Assembly (NCBI GenBank): GCA_046160725.1
Contig: JBJXHB010000331.1
Coordinates: 1-21,063, forward strand
Length of the DNA: 21,063 nucleotides
From: JBJXHB01 sp046160725
Lineage (GTDB): Bacteria; Pseudomonadota; Gammaproteobacteria; Burkholderiales; Burkholderiaceae_C
Direction: 5' to 3'
Shown: one piece after another, positions 7,895 through 17,501 of the stretch
Position numbering within the stretch: position 1 is the stretch's first letter
Layout of the letters: every line of letters begins with the position of its first letter
Notes under the pieces: model-generated
What the model was told of the DNA's origin: nothing
The model's database searches: none
The model's input: only the letters and a program-made list of their open reading frames with translations
Position numbers and translations under genes: made by a program

Positions 7895-7900
7895 GCTGCC

Positions 7901-7914
7901 TGCACAATACTGCA
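7901..7914. promoter_or_regulatory. Putative BoxR operator, site C (boxR -10 / bclA start region)
   Basis: TGCACAATACTGCA is a symmetric-ended TGCA-N6-TGCA element and the most regular of the three copies. On the minus strand it covers the boxR -10 box (7904-7909) in the same register in which site A covers the boxC -10. On the plus strand it sits where bclA transcription probably starts. Binding here would produce autorepression of boxR and repression of the ligase. Confidence 0.6.
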
Positions 7915-7932
7915 TCCGGCCGACCCACGCAA
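7904..7932 (-). promoter_or_regulatory. Probable sigma-70 promoter of boxR
   Basis: On the minus strand TTGCGT (complement of 7927-7932) and TATTGT (complement of 7904-7909) are 17 bp apart. This mirrors the boxC promoter (TTGCGC, 17 bp, TATCAT). The start would be near 7897, about 25 nt ahead of the ATG at 7872. Confidence 0.55.
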
Positions 7933-7944
7933 CCGTTCTGCCGC

Positions 7945-7950
7945 AAGGAA
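7945..7950 (+). promoter_or_regulatory. Ribosome binding site of bclA
   Basis: AAGGAA lies 7 nt before the ATG at 7958 and fixes the bclA start. Confidence 0.75.
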
Positions 7951-7957
7951 TGTCGCC

Positions 7958-9547
<1,590 letters not shown>

Positions 9548-9605
9548 GCCCGCGGCTGCGTCCGGCCGACCCCGGCCACCGCCGGGCTACCTGGAGCGAC
9601 GCTCG

Positions 9606-10403
9606 GTGAGCGACAGCCTGTTCGTCGACCTGCGCATCGACGGCCGGCCGCTGCGCATCGAGCACCGCTGGGTCGGCGCCGTCGATGTAGTCGCGCCGCT
9701 GGTCGTCTTCCTGCACGAGGGCCTGGGCTCGGTGTCGATGTGGCGCGACTTCCCGGCCCGCCTGTGTGCCGCCGCAGGCGCGCGCGGGCTGGTGTACTCG
9801 CGGCCCGGCTATGGCCGCTCGACGCCGCGGGCGCCGGGCGAGGCCTGGGCGCCGGACTTCATGCACCACCAGGCCCATGCCGTGCTGCCGGCGCTGCTGG
9901 CGGCGCTGGGCGTCGACACGGCCGCGCAGCCGCCCTGGCTGTTCGGCCACAGCGACGGCGGCTCCATCGCACTGCTGCATGCGGCGCACGACCCGCCACG
10001 CGTGGCCGGCACGGTGGTGCTGGCACCGCACCTGTTTGTCGAGGAGCTGTCGCTGGCCAGCATCCGCGCGGCGCGCCAGGCCTATGCCGACACCGACCTG
10101 CGCCAGCGCCTGGCCCGCCACCACGACGACCCGGACTCGGCCTTCCACGGCTGGAACGCCATCTGGCTGGACCCGGCCTTCCGGCACTGGACCATCGAGG
10201 CCGACATCGCCGGCCTGACCGGCCCGCTGCTGGCCGTCCAGGGCCTGGACGACGAATACGGCACGCTGGACCAGATCCGCACGCTGCAGCGCCGCCTGCC
10301 ACAGGCCCGGCTGCTGGAACTGCCGGCCTGCGGCCACTCGCCGCACCGCGACCAGCCGCAGGCGGTCATCGATGCGACGGTGGCGCTGATGCGCGGCGGC
10401 TGA
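9606..10403 (+). CDS. Alpha/beta hydrolase linked to the box cluster
   Basis: This 265-residue soluble alpha/beta-hydrolase-fold protein has the nucleophile elbow GHSDGG (S116), a likely acid in 'GLDDEYG' (D215/D216) and H244 in 'CGHSPH'. A HEGLGS motif (37-42) probably forms the oxyanion hole. The GTG at 9606 was chosen because a GGAG (9593-9596) stands 9 nt upstream and the fold begins right after it. The frame is open back into bclA, but that part is a shadow. Lying 58 bp after bclA on the same strand, it is probably co-transcribed. Plausible jobs are a thioesterase that frees CoA from dead-end aryl-CoA, or release of benzoate from an ester precursor; neither is shown. The fold and triad are clear, the substrate is unknown. 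Confidence 0.85.
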   Translation: MSDSLFVDLRIDGRPLRIEHRWVGAVDVVAPLVVFLHEGLGSVSMWRDFPARLCAAAGARGLVYSRPGYGRSTPRAPGEAWAPDFMHHQAHAVLPALLAALGVDTAAQPPWLFGHSDGGSIALLHAAHDPPRVAGTVVLAPHLFVEELSLASIRAARQAYADTDLRQRLARHHDDPDSAFHGWNAIWLDPAFRHWTIEADIAGLTGPLLAVQGLDDEYGTLDQIRTLQRRLPQARLLELPACGHSPHRDQPQAVIDATVALMRGG

Positions 10404-10428
10404 TGCGTCAATAGACGGCAGGCGGGTC

Positions 10429-10457
10429 GGTCGCGTCTTGGGCGTGTCCGCGCGACC
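10429..10457. terminator. Hairpin between convergent genes, possible bidirectional terminator
   Basis: GGTCGCG (10429-10435) and CGCGACC (10451-10457) form a 7-bp G/C-rich stem with a 15-nt loop. It lies in the 95-bp gap between the stops of the convergent hydrolase and M19 genes. There is no following T tract on either strand, so it is not a classical intrinsic terminator. Nothing else is visible in this gap. Confidence 0.3.
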
Positions 10458-10498
10458 CCAGGTTGCACAGACCCAAACAGCACCAGGTGGGCAAAGCC

Positions 10499-11545
10499 TC
10501 AGCCCTGGTCGGAAGACTTCCAGACCGTCCGCGCCAGCCGCATCAGGTTGCCCCCCAGCACGGCGCGCAGGTCCGCGTCGCCGTAGCCGAGCTTCTGCAG
10601 CGCCTGAACGATCGCTTCCAACTGCTCGGGCGCCACCATCCGCACGCCCTTCTCGTATCCCAGCTCGGCCGGAAACGTGTGCGCCATCTTGGACACGTAG
10701 TCGTCCAGCTCCTGGGTGTCGAAGACGTAGTCCAGCCCCAGCGCCACATGTTGCGCACCGACGAGTTGCGCAACGTGGTCCACATGGCGTGCAAAGGTCT
10801 CGCTGCTGTTGTCGTTCTGGCCCAGGAAGCTGCCGATGCCATTGATGCCCACCACGCCGCCAGTGGCCGCGCAGGCGCGGATCAGGTCGTCGGGAATGTT
10901 GCGTGGGTGGGGATGCACGGCACTGGGGTTGCTGTGCGAGAAGATCACGGGACGGGTCGCCACGTCGAAGACGTCGCGCACCGTGCGGTGCCCAGTGTGG
11001 CTGCAGCAGACCTGCATGCCCACGCGCTCCATCTCGGCGATGACTTCGCGGCCGAACGGCGTCAGACCCCTGTCCTCGTCCTGGCAGCCGCCGCCGACAC
11101 GGTTGTTCGTGTTGTAGGCCAGGAGCATCCAGCGCACACCCAGGTCGTAGTACAGCGAGACCAGGCTCGGCTGGTCGGCCAGCGCATTGGCACCTTCGAT
11201 GTCGAAGCCGACGGCCAGCCGGCCGGTGGCGTGAGCGTGCTCGATGTCGTCAGCGTTGCGCAGCAGCAGGTACTCATCGGGCCGCGCCTTGATCCAGTGG
11301 CGCAGGCCAGCCAGCGTGCGAACGTGGTCCTCGATGCCCATGTCCCCGAAGCCCACGTTGAGCATGACGGCGCTGAAGCCAGCCGAGCGGTACCGCTGCA
11401 ACTGCGGCAAGAAGGAGCTGTCGTGCGGGCGGGCCACCGGCATGCAGCCATGGTTGTCCCAGACGATGCTGCTGCGCAACAGGGTCGCAGCGTCGCTCCG
11501 GGCCGGCAGGTGTGATGCGTTCATGGAGTACGAACCATAGGCCAT
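10499..11545 (-). CDS. Peptidase M19 (membrane/renal dipeptidase family)
   Basis: M19 enzymes are metal-dependent dipeptidases in a TIM-barrel fold, often tolerant of a D-amino acid at the C-terminal position. The 348-residue protein keeps most of the metal and active-site signature: H32, E117 (DIEG), H183 (SHTG), H204 (SHSN), R215 (HPRN) and D272 (GLDY). The usual first motif H-x-D reads H32-G-C34, so one metal-ligand Asp appears replaced by Cys. No signal peptide is seen, so it should be cytoplasmic. Two starts are possible, ATG at 11545 and ATG at 11524, neither with a strong ribosome site. It is divergent from the AraC-type activator by 54 bp, which ties it to the uptake and peptidase operon beyond. 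Substrate is unknown. Confidence 0.88.
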   Translation of the reverse strand: MAYGSYSMNASHLPARSDAATLLRSSIVWDNHGCMPVARPHDSSFLPQLQRYRSAGFSAVMLNVGFGDMGIEDHVRTLAGLRHWIKARPDEYLLLRNADDIEHAHATGRLAVGFDIEGANALADQPSLVSLYYDLGVRWMLLAYNTNNRVGGGCQDEDRGLTPFGREVIAEMERVGMQVCCSHTGHRTVRDVFDVATRPVIFSHSNPSAVHPHPRNIPDDLIRACAATGGVVGINGIGSFLGQNDNSSETFARHVDHVAQLVGAQHVALGLDYVFDTQELDDYVSKMAHTFPAELGYEKGVRMVAPEQLEAIVQALQKLGYGDADLRAVLGGNLMRLARTVWKSSDQG

Positions 11546-11599
11546 CGCGGGCCCTGATCAGTTAGGCTGTGAACACGGAGATTTAGGAGTACCGACCAG

Positions 11600-12670
11600 A
11601 TGCCCAATCGTTCCACCGCCGCTGAGAAGGCCTGGTCGCCGCTGGACTTCGACCAGGAGGCCTTCCGGGCCGGCGCAAGCGACAAGAGCTTCAAGCGCTT
11701 TGCACGACAAGGCGTTCGCACCTTGCACGTACACGAGGGCGGCAGTGGCACCTCCGACACCGTCCGCCTGGACGAGGGCCTGCTGCTGACGGTCATCAAC
11801 TGCGTGCTGCCCGGCACCGCCCGCTGGCGCTACGACACGGATGAAGCCTTGATCATGCTGCGTGCTTCGCTGTGTTGCGATGTCGCGTTCGAAGTGGGCA
11901 GCGCGGCCCAGCTCGTCTTCAACCGCCCGGAAGTGACGCTGGTATGCCTGCCCAAGGGCCGCCCGCAGACCGTGGACATCGCAGGCGGTGCGCGCCAGCA
12001 GGGCATGGTCGCGCTCTTCCGCGCCGCGACGTTTCCGGAGCGCTATGGCTTGCAACTGAGCGACCTGCCGCCGCTGGTGCGCGACGCCGTCACCGGCTCA
12101 GCCGAGGTGGGCCGCATTGCGTCGTTTCCGCTGGACCACCGACTGGCCGCGCTGCTGGCCGACACCATCGACACGCGGCTGGAGGGCGAGATGCGGGTCG
12201 TGCAGTACGCCGGTCGCCTGGCTGAACTGGTGGCCTACACCCTGGACGCCATGCAGCACACGCCGCTGCTGCGCGGCAGTGCGCTGAACCGGCAGCGCGA
12301 CGTCGAACTGGCGCACGCCGCCTTGCAGCAGCTGGAGCGCAGCTACCGCAAACCCCCGCTGTTCGCCGATCTGGCGCACGACATCGGCACCAACCAGAAC
12401 AAGCTCAAGGCGGTCTTCAAGGAGGCCTTCGGGCTGACGATGGCCGACTATTGCCTGGCGCGCCGGATGCGCGAGGCCCAGCAACTGCTGTTGGAGGCCA
12501 CGCTCACGATTGCCCAGGTCGCCGAGCGCGTCGGCTATGAACACCAAAGCAGCTTTGCTGCCGCCTTTGGCAACCATGTGGGCATGTCGCCGCGGGAGTA
12601 TCGCCAGCATCGCGCGCCGTTCAACCGGCAGTTGGTTTCGGGCGACATGGGCGGCCCGGACCGCGCCTAG
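11600..12670 (+). CDS. AraC-family transcriptional activator, PchR-like
   Basis: The 356-residue protein has a C-terminal AraC DNA-binding domain (about 250-340) with both helix-turn-helix units: 'LAHDIGTNQNKLKAVFKEAFG' around 262-282 and 'IAQVAERVGYEHQSSFAAAF' around 308-327, ending in 'GMSPREYR'. The GTNQNKLKAVFKEAFG type of first helix is like PchR-group regulators, which sense siderophores and activate adjacent TonB-receptor genes. The N-terminal 230 residues form the sensing domain and show no simple motif. The ATG at 11600 has AGGAG (11585-11589) 10 nt upstream. It stands just before the TonB receptor gene and back to back with the M19 gene, so it probably controls both when the imported compound is present. 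Family is firm; ligand and targets are inferred. Confidence 0.92.
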   Translation: MPNRSTAAEKAWSPLDFDQEAFRAGASDKSFKRFARQGVRTLHVHEGGSGTSDTVRLDEGLLLTVINCVLPGTARWRYDTDEALIMLRASLCCDVAFEVGSAAQLVFNRPEVTLVCLPKGRPQTVDIAGGARQQGMVALFRAATFPERYGLQLSDLPPLVRDAVTGSAEVGRIASFPLDHRLAALLADTIDTRLEGEMRVVQYAGRLAELVAYTLDAMQHTPLLRGSALNRQRDVELAHAALQQLERSYRKPPLFADLAHDIGTNQNKLKAVFKEAFGLTMADYCLARRMREAQQLLLEATLTIAQVAERVGYEHQSSFAAAFGNHVGMSPREYRQHRAPFNRQLVSGDMGGPDRA

Positions 12671-12708
12671 GGTTCACCCGCGGAGCTCGGCAGCCGGACG
12701 ACACGCCG

Positions 12709-12753
12709 TGCCGATCGCCTAAATCTTCGGTGCAAGGTCAAATGCCGATGGCA
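12709..12753 (+). promoter_or_regulatory. Direct repeats upstream of the TonB receptor, possible AraC-type activator sites
   Basis: TGCCGATCGCC (12709-12719) and TGCCGATGGCA (12743-12753) match at 9 of 11 positions and start 34 bp apart in the 144-bp gap before the receptor gene. AraC-family proteins commonly bind direct repeats. A -10-like TATCGT (12765-12770) follows with no recognisable -35: the place for one is covered by the second repeat, as at activator-dependent promoters. A single pair of repeats could be chance. Confidence 0.35.
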
Positions 12754-12814
12754 GTTCCCACATCTATCGTGGCGCAGAGTCTTCAGTCCTAACGCCGAAA
12801 GAAGGACCTGCGCC

Positions 12815-15007
12815 ATGACAACCCTGCAAGTGATCCCGTTCCGCCCCACCGGGCTGTGTGCCGCACTCGCCACAGCCGGCCTGCTGGTCTCGCTGTCGGC
12901 GGTCGCGCAGCAGGCGCCGCCCGCCAAGGCCGAGGAGGACAGCAGCCAGAAGGTCGTCATCACGGCCAACAAGCGCGTCGAGAAGCAGCGAGACGTGGCC
13001 GGCACGGTGTCGGTGCTGGATGGAAGCGAGCTTGAGCGCCGGGGTGCCCGTGACCAGGAAGACCTGTTCAAGCTCACGCCGGGCGTGCAGCTCAATCGCG
13101 GCGACCCGGGCAACAACAACATCACGATCCGCGGCCTGACCACCCAGTCGGCCGTCGAAGGTGGCGGCTTGCAGCAGCAGCCGACGGGCTTCTACCTGGA
13201 GGACGTGCCACTGGGCTCGCCCATCGGCAAGGGTCTGGTGGTCGACATCCTGCCGTTTGACCTGGACCGCGTTGAAGTGCTGCGCGGTCCGCAAGGTGCG
13301 TTGTTCGGCTCAGGTTCGTTGGGCGGCGCCGCGCGCTATCTCTTTGCCAAGCCCAATCTCAAGGCCACTGAGGCGGCGGTGCAGGTGGGCAGCAGCACGG
13401 TCTCAGGCGGCGGCACGGCGCTTTCGGCGTACGGCATGGTCAACACGCCGCTGGCCGACGGCAGGGCCGCACTGCGGGTGGTCTTGTTCGACCGCAACGA
13501 CCCCGGCTACATCGACAACCTGGCGACCAGGTCCAAGGACGCCAATGAGGTCAACCAGCGCGGCGGCCGGCTGCTGATCACCTTCAAGCCGGTGAAGGCA
13601 CTCACGGCCACGCTCGTGGCCAGCACCCAGACCACAAAGCAGGACGACGCCTCGTATGTCTTCCCGTCCGCCGACAAGCTGGAGCACAACAACCCGACGC
13701 TGGGCACAGCCAAGCCGAAGTTCGACTTCAGCAGCTTGACGGTGGACTACGACCTTGGTGGCCTGACGCTGACTTCCATCACCGGCTACTGGAAAACCAG
13801 GACCAGCAGCCGTGGCGACGACACGGAGCTCTTCAAGACCCTGGGACTGGTGGCGCCCGTGATCGCGCGCTTTGCAGACGGCACCAGCAACGCCAAGTCA
13901 CAAGAGCTGCGCATCAGCAACGCGCCGGGCAGCGCGCTGAGCTTCGTGGCCGGCGTGTTCTACCAACGCAGTGAGGGCAGCAGCGTGGCGTTACAGGTGG
14001 ATGAGTCGGGCACCATTGGCAATCTCTTTGGCATACCAGGCCTGACCAAGCTGGTGGACCTGAGCACAACCCTGTCGGGTACGGAGACCGCCGCGTTCAT
14101 CGACGGCGAATACAACCTGGGCAATGGCTGGAGCGCGGGCCTTGGCGCGCGCTACTACAGGACAAGCACCAAGTACAAGTCGCTCGGCACGGTGTTCGGT
14201 GGGCCTTCCGATTCGACACCGCCCGACGGCAAGGACAGCGGCACCACGCCCAAGGTGACGGTCAAGTACCGATTCGGCGACAACCTCTGGTATGCCTTGG
14301 CCTCGCAAGGCTACCGCTACGGCGGTGTCAACGGCACGCCACCGTTTGCGACCTACAAGTCCGACTCCTTGTGGAACTACGAAACCGGCGTCCGCCTGAC
14401 CCCGGCCCGCGGCATTCAACTTGATCTGACGGCCTTCATACTGGACTGGAAGGACGCTCAGTTCACCTACTTTGATGGCAGCGGCCCGTTGCCGTTCTCG
14501 GGCATCGGCAACGTCGGCAAGGCGAAGAGCACGGGGCTGGAAGCGGCTGGACGGTTCCGTCTGACAAGCACCTTCGATGTCGCCGCGTCAGTGGCCTACA
14601 TCGATGCCAAGACCACGAAGGATGTGACGACGCTGATCGGTCGCGGCCCGGGCGTCATCGCGTCGGGCGCCAAGCTGCCGGGCACGGCCAAGCTGCAGAC
14701 CGCCTTGCAGGCCAACTTTCGATTCGCCGGGCCCTTTGATTCGCAAGGTCGATTCAATGCCACGCACACCCACCTGGGCAAGCGCAAGATGGACCTGACC
14801 GGCTTCTACGAAGCACCGAGCTTCAGCACCCTGGACCTGGGCCTGAGCTTTGCCAAGGGGAATTGGACGCTGGCCACCGGGTTGAGCAACGTCACCGACG
14901 AGCGCGGCATCCTCAGCATCACCGGCACCCCCACCGGCAGCGCCTTCCAGCAGTACTACCTGCAGCGTCCGCGCACCTTGAACATGTCCCTGCGTTACGA
15001 CTACTGA
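12815..15007 (+). CDS. TonB-dependent outer-membrane receptor
   Basis: This 730-residue protein would take up a large or scarce substrate across the outer membrane using TonB energy. It has a signal peptide (about 1-31, cleavage after AVA), a TonB-box-like KVVITANK (46-53), a plug domain with VEVLRGPQGALFGSGSLGG (153-171) and a long beta-barrel ending in an aromatic residue (LRYDY), as barrel assembly requires. The ATG at 12815 has GAAGGA (12801-12806) 8 nt upstream. No STN signalling domain precedes the plug, so regulation should run through the neighbouring AraC protein rather than a FecI/FecR pair. It is the first gene of a six-gene string. The sequence looks like the 'iron complex' receptor group, but such proteins also carry peptides, aromatics and other organic compounds; the ligand is unknown. 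Confidence 0.94.
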   Translation: MTTLQVIPFRPTGLCAALATAGLLVSLSAVAQQAPPAKAEEDSSQKVVITANKRVEKQRDVAGTVSVLDGSELERRGARDQEDLFKLTPGVQLNRGDPGNNNITIRGLTTQSAVEGGGLQQQPTGFYLEDVPLGSPIGKGLVVDILPFDLDRVEVLRGPQGALFGSGSLGGAARYLFAKPNLKATEAAVQVGSSTVSGGGTALSAYGMVNTPLADGRAALRVVLFDRNDPGYIDNLATRSKDANEVNQRGGRLLITFKPVKALTATLVASTQTTKQDDASYVFPSADKLEHNNPTLGTAKPKFDFSSLTVDYDLGGLTLTSITGYWKTRTSSRGDDTELFKTLGLVAPVIARFADGTSNAKSQELRISNAPGSALSFVAGVFYQRSEGSSVALQVDESGTIGNLFGIPGLTKLVDLSTTLSGTETAAFIDGEYNLGNGWSAGLGARYYRTSTKYKSLGTVFGGPSDSTPPDGKDSGTTPKVTVKYRFGDNLWYALASQGYRYGGVNGTPPFATYKSDSLWNYETGVRLTPARGIQLDLTAFILDWKDAQFTYFDGSGPLPFSGIGNVGKAKSTGLEAAGRFRLTSTFDVAASVAYIDAKTTKDVTTLIGRGPGVIASGAKLPGTAKLQTALQANFRFAGPFDSQGRFNATHTHLGKRKMDLTGFYEAPSFSTLDLGLSFAKGNWTLATGLSNVTDERGILSITGTPTGSAFQQYYLQRPRTLNMSLRYDY

Positions 15008-15020
15008 CCTCCCGGCACCG

Positions 15021-16298
15021 GTGCCACCTGTGAGCACCCCGCAGCTCAAGGACTCGGCCGCCAGTTGGCGGGTGCTCGCCGGTTGCTGCATCGTCGCCAT
15101 TTTTGGCGTCACGTCGCTCTACGGTTCGACCTTTGGCCTGATGATGCTGCCGATGCAGAAGGAGCTGGGATGGTCGCGCGGCGACATCACGTTCTCGCTC
15201 ACGCTGATGACCATCGTGGGCCCGGCGATCCTGCCGTTGGTGGGCTGGGTCGTCGACAACGTGCGGCTGCGGCCACTCGTCCTGTGGGGCGTGCTGCTGC
15301 AGTCGGCGAGCCTGGCCGCCTTCGGCTTCATGCAGGGCAGCGTGTGGGTCTACTACGTGCTGTGCCTGGTGATGATCTTCACCGCCACCGGCGCGTCCTT
15401 CCTCACGCTGTCCAAACTCCTGCAAACCTGGTTCGACAAGGCCTTCGGTCGTTCACTGGGCATCCTGTTCGCGCTCATCACGGTGGGCTCGGTGATCCAC
15501 CCGCAAATCGTGCGGCTGGTGATCACCCACGCCAGCTGGCGTGAGGCCTTCATGGCGATGGGGCTGTTGAGCCTGGTCTTCGGCGGCCTCGCGGCCTGGT
15601 ACCTGGTGCGCGAAGGACCGGGTGCCACAGGCGCTGTGAGCCCTGTGCGGCCGCCGGCAGCCCTCGGCGACGCTTTGGCGCCGCCGGTTTCGATGCGCGC
15701 CTTCCTCAGCGACCGCATCTGGTGGATCCTGGCCTTCTGGAACATGCTGTTCGGCTTCGCAGTGGCCGGCATCATGGTGCACTTCGCGGCCATGATGCAG
15801 GACCGCGGCATGAGCCTGGCCCAGGCGGCCACCGCGATGAGCCTGATCGGCGCGGGCGGCTTCTTCGGCAACCTGATGGCCGGCTGGCTGATCGATCACA
15901 CCTCGGCCACACGGCTGGCGCGCCTGTTCGTGTTGGCACCACTGGGTGCCACCGTGATGCTCTACTTCGGGTCTCATGTGGGCGTGGTCATCGCGGCAGC
16001 GGTGCTGCTGGGTGTCTTCAACTCGGGCGATCACAGCTTGTCTGCATTTCTCGCGCGGCGCTACTTCAGCGCCGAGAGCTTCGGCCGCGCCAGCGCCACG
16101 CAGCAGATCGCCGTCGCGTTCGGCAGTGGCACGGCACCATGGCTGATGGGCCTGGTGCACGACCGCACGGGCAGCTACGACGTGGCCCTGATGGTGTCGA
16201 TGGGGGCCTTTGTGTTCGCGGCGATCGCAGCCTGGTTGCTGCCGGAGTTTCGCGATGGGCAGCGACCCGCGACTGCCACCGCGCCAGCCGGGGCCTGA
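15021..16298 (+). CDS. Major facilitator superfamily transporter (monocarboxylate/OFA-like)
   Basis: This inner-membrane protein of about 425 residues has a hydrophobicity pattern consistent with twelve transmembrane helices in two halves. The loop after helix 2 carries the MFS signature form G-W-V-V-D-N-V-R-L-R. A hydrophilic middle loop of about 35 residues ('REGPGATGAVSPVRPPAALGDALAPP') joins the halves. Overall it resembles the monocarboxylate/oxalate-type MFS group rather than drug-export pumps. The start is a GTG at 15021, 13 nt after the receptor stop; a second GTG at 15030 is equally possible and neither has a good ribosome site. Being between the receptor gene and hydrolase genes, it probably moves the receptor's substrate or its breakdown product across the inner membrane. 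Direction of transport is inferred. Confidence 0.9.
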   Translation: MPPVSTPQLKDSAASWRVLAGCCIVAIFGVTSLYGSTFGLMMLPMQKELGWSRGDITFSLTLMTIVGPAILPLVGWVVDNVRLRPLVLWGVLLQSASLAAFGFMQGSVWVYYVLCLVMIFTATGASFLTLSKLLQTWFDKAFGRSLGILFALITVGSVIHPQIVRLVITHASWREAFMAMGLLSLVFGGLAAWYLVREGPGATGAVSPVRPPAALGDALAPPVSMRAFLSDRIWWILAFWNMLFGFAVAGIMVHFAAMMQDRGMSLAQAATAMSLIGAGGFFGNLMAGWLIDHTSATRLARLFVLAPLGATVMLYFGSHVGVVIAAAVLLGVFNSGDHSLSAFLARRYFSAESFGRASATQQIAVAFGSGTAPWLMGLVHDRTGSYDVALMVSMGAFVFAAIAAWLLPEFRDGQRPATATAPAGA

Positions 16299-16301
16299 GT
16301 C

Positions 16302-17501
16302 ATGCGGCGTTTGCGTGACACGGCCATGGCGCTGCTGAGCCGCGATTGGGCGGGCCTGCTGTTGGCCACGATGATGGCCGCAGTCGCCTGGGCCTTGTCG
16401 TTGACCAGCCGCGGATGGCTTGGCGTGCTTGTTCTCGCGGTAGGCTTGTTGGCCGCCTCTGTACTTGCTGGGGCATCACTGCGACACCTGCTGGTGCTGG
16501 CGCGAGCTCGCCGCGCAAACCCACCGCCGGGGCAGCTGGTCGACCTCGGCGGCTACCGCGTCCACCTGGTGGCAGAAGGCACCGTGCGCAACGGCCGGTC
16601 GCCCGTCGTCTGGTTTGCCGGCGGCCACGCCAGCGGCCATGCCATCCACCACCTGCACCGCGCCTTTCGTGGTGAGACCCGATCGAGCCGGATCGACCGG
16701 CCGGGTACCGGCTGGAGCGACGCCGGCCCGTTCCCGCGCACCACTGCGCGCGAGGCCGACGAAATGGTGCTGGCGCTGGAACGCGCAGGCGAGAAGGGTC
16801 CTTTCATCTGGGCCGGCCACTCTTTCGGCGGCCTGCTGGCGGCCAACATCGCGCGCCGCCGGCCGGACCTGGTCCACACGCTCGTGCTGATGGACCCGAC
16901 GCCGCTGGAAACCATCGTCTTCGGCCCGCGCCTGGGCGCCCTGAGTGACATGCGCCGCACGGCCTGGCTGGGCGGCTTTGCGCAACTCTTCGGCGTCAAC
17001 CTGCAAGAGCGTGCCGAGGCCAAGGCGCGCCAGACGCCGGCCCACGCCAAGGTCATGGATGCGGTGCGACACGTGCTGGGCCCGAAAGTGCAAGCCGCGC
17101 GGGCCGTCGAGGCGCGCTCGGCCGCCTACTTCACGCAAGCGTCGATCTACCGCGAACTCAGCCCCGAAGGTGTGGCCGCGGTGGCCTGGGACACCGTGGT
17201 CTACGACCGCGACCTGGGCGACCTACCGGTGTGGCTGGTGGGGCCGCGCGACGACAACGACGGTGACATCGCCGCCCTGCCCGAAGCGCAGCAAGGCGGT
17301 GCCGCTCAGGCGCAGCGGGTGTTCCGCTTCTTCGCCGCCACGCGTGAACGTTACCTGGCCACGTCCACCCGCTCTCGGCGCGTCGTGGCGCCCCCGGGCG
17401 CGGGGCACAACTTCGTCTACGAGATGCCGGACTGGACCATAGCCGTGCTGCGGGAGTTGATCTGCGCCGATGAAAAGACGACCGAGGAGCGAAGCGCATG
17501 A
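16302..17501 (+). CDS. Membrane-anchored alpha/beta hydrolase
   Basis: The 399-residue protein begins with two hydrophobic segments (about 17-35 and 38-60), then an alpha/beta-hydrolase domain from about residue 78. Visible are the segment RIDRPGTGWSD (130-140), the nucleophile elbow GHSFGG (S174), an acidic stretch 'GPRDDNDGD' that could hold the catalytic Asp, and H369 in 'PGAGHNF'. The short loop between the two segments would leave the catalytic part on the same side as the N-terminus, most likely facing the cytoplasm. The ATG at 16302 is 3 nt after the MFS stop, and the stop overlaps the next start as ATGA. It probably hydrolyses an ester, lactone or amide bond in the compound brought in by the neighbouring transporters. 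Triad and anchoring are seen; substrate is unknown. Confidence 0.87.
   Translation: MRRLRDTAMALLSRDWAGLLLATMMAAVAWALSLTSRGWLGVLVLAVGLLAASVLAGASLRHLLVLARARRANPPPGQLVDLGGYRVHLVAEGTVRNGRSPVVWFAGGHASGHAIHHLHRAFRGETRSSRIDRPGTGWSDAGPFPRTTAREADEMVLALERAGEKGPFIWAGHSFGGLLAANIARRRPDLVHTLVLMDPTPLETIVFGPRLGALSDMRRTAWLGGFAQLFGVNLQERAEAKARQTPAHAKVMDAVRHVLGPKVQAARAVEARSAAYFTQASIYRELSPEGVAAVAWDTVVYDRDLGDLPVWLVGPRDDNDGDIAALPEAQQGGAAQAQRVFRFFAATRERYLATSTRSRRVVAPPGAGHNFVYEMPDWTIAVLRELICADEKTTEERSA

Noticed and set aside
12815..15007. Assigning the TonB receptor to a named siderophore
   Set aside because: The barrel and plug identify the family only. No siderophore biosynthesis gene lies nearby, and ligand cannot be read from the sequence.
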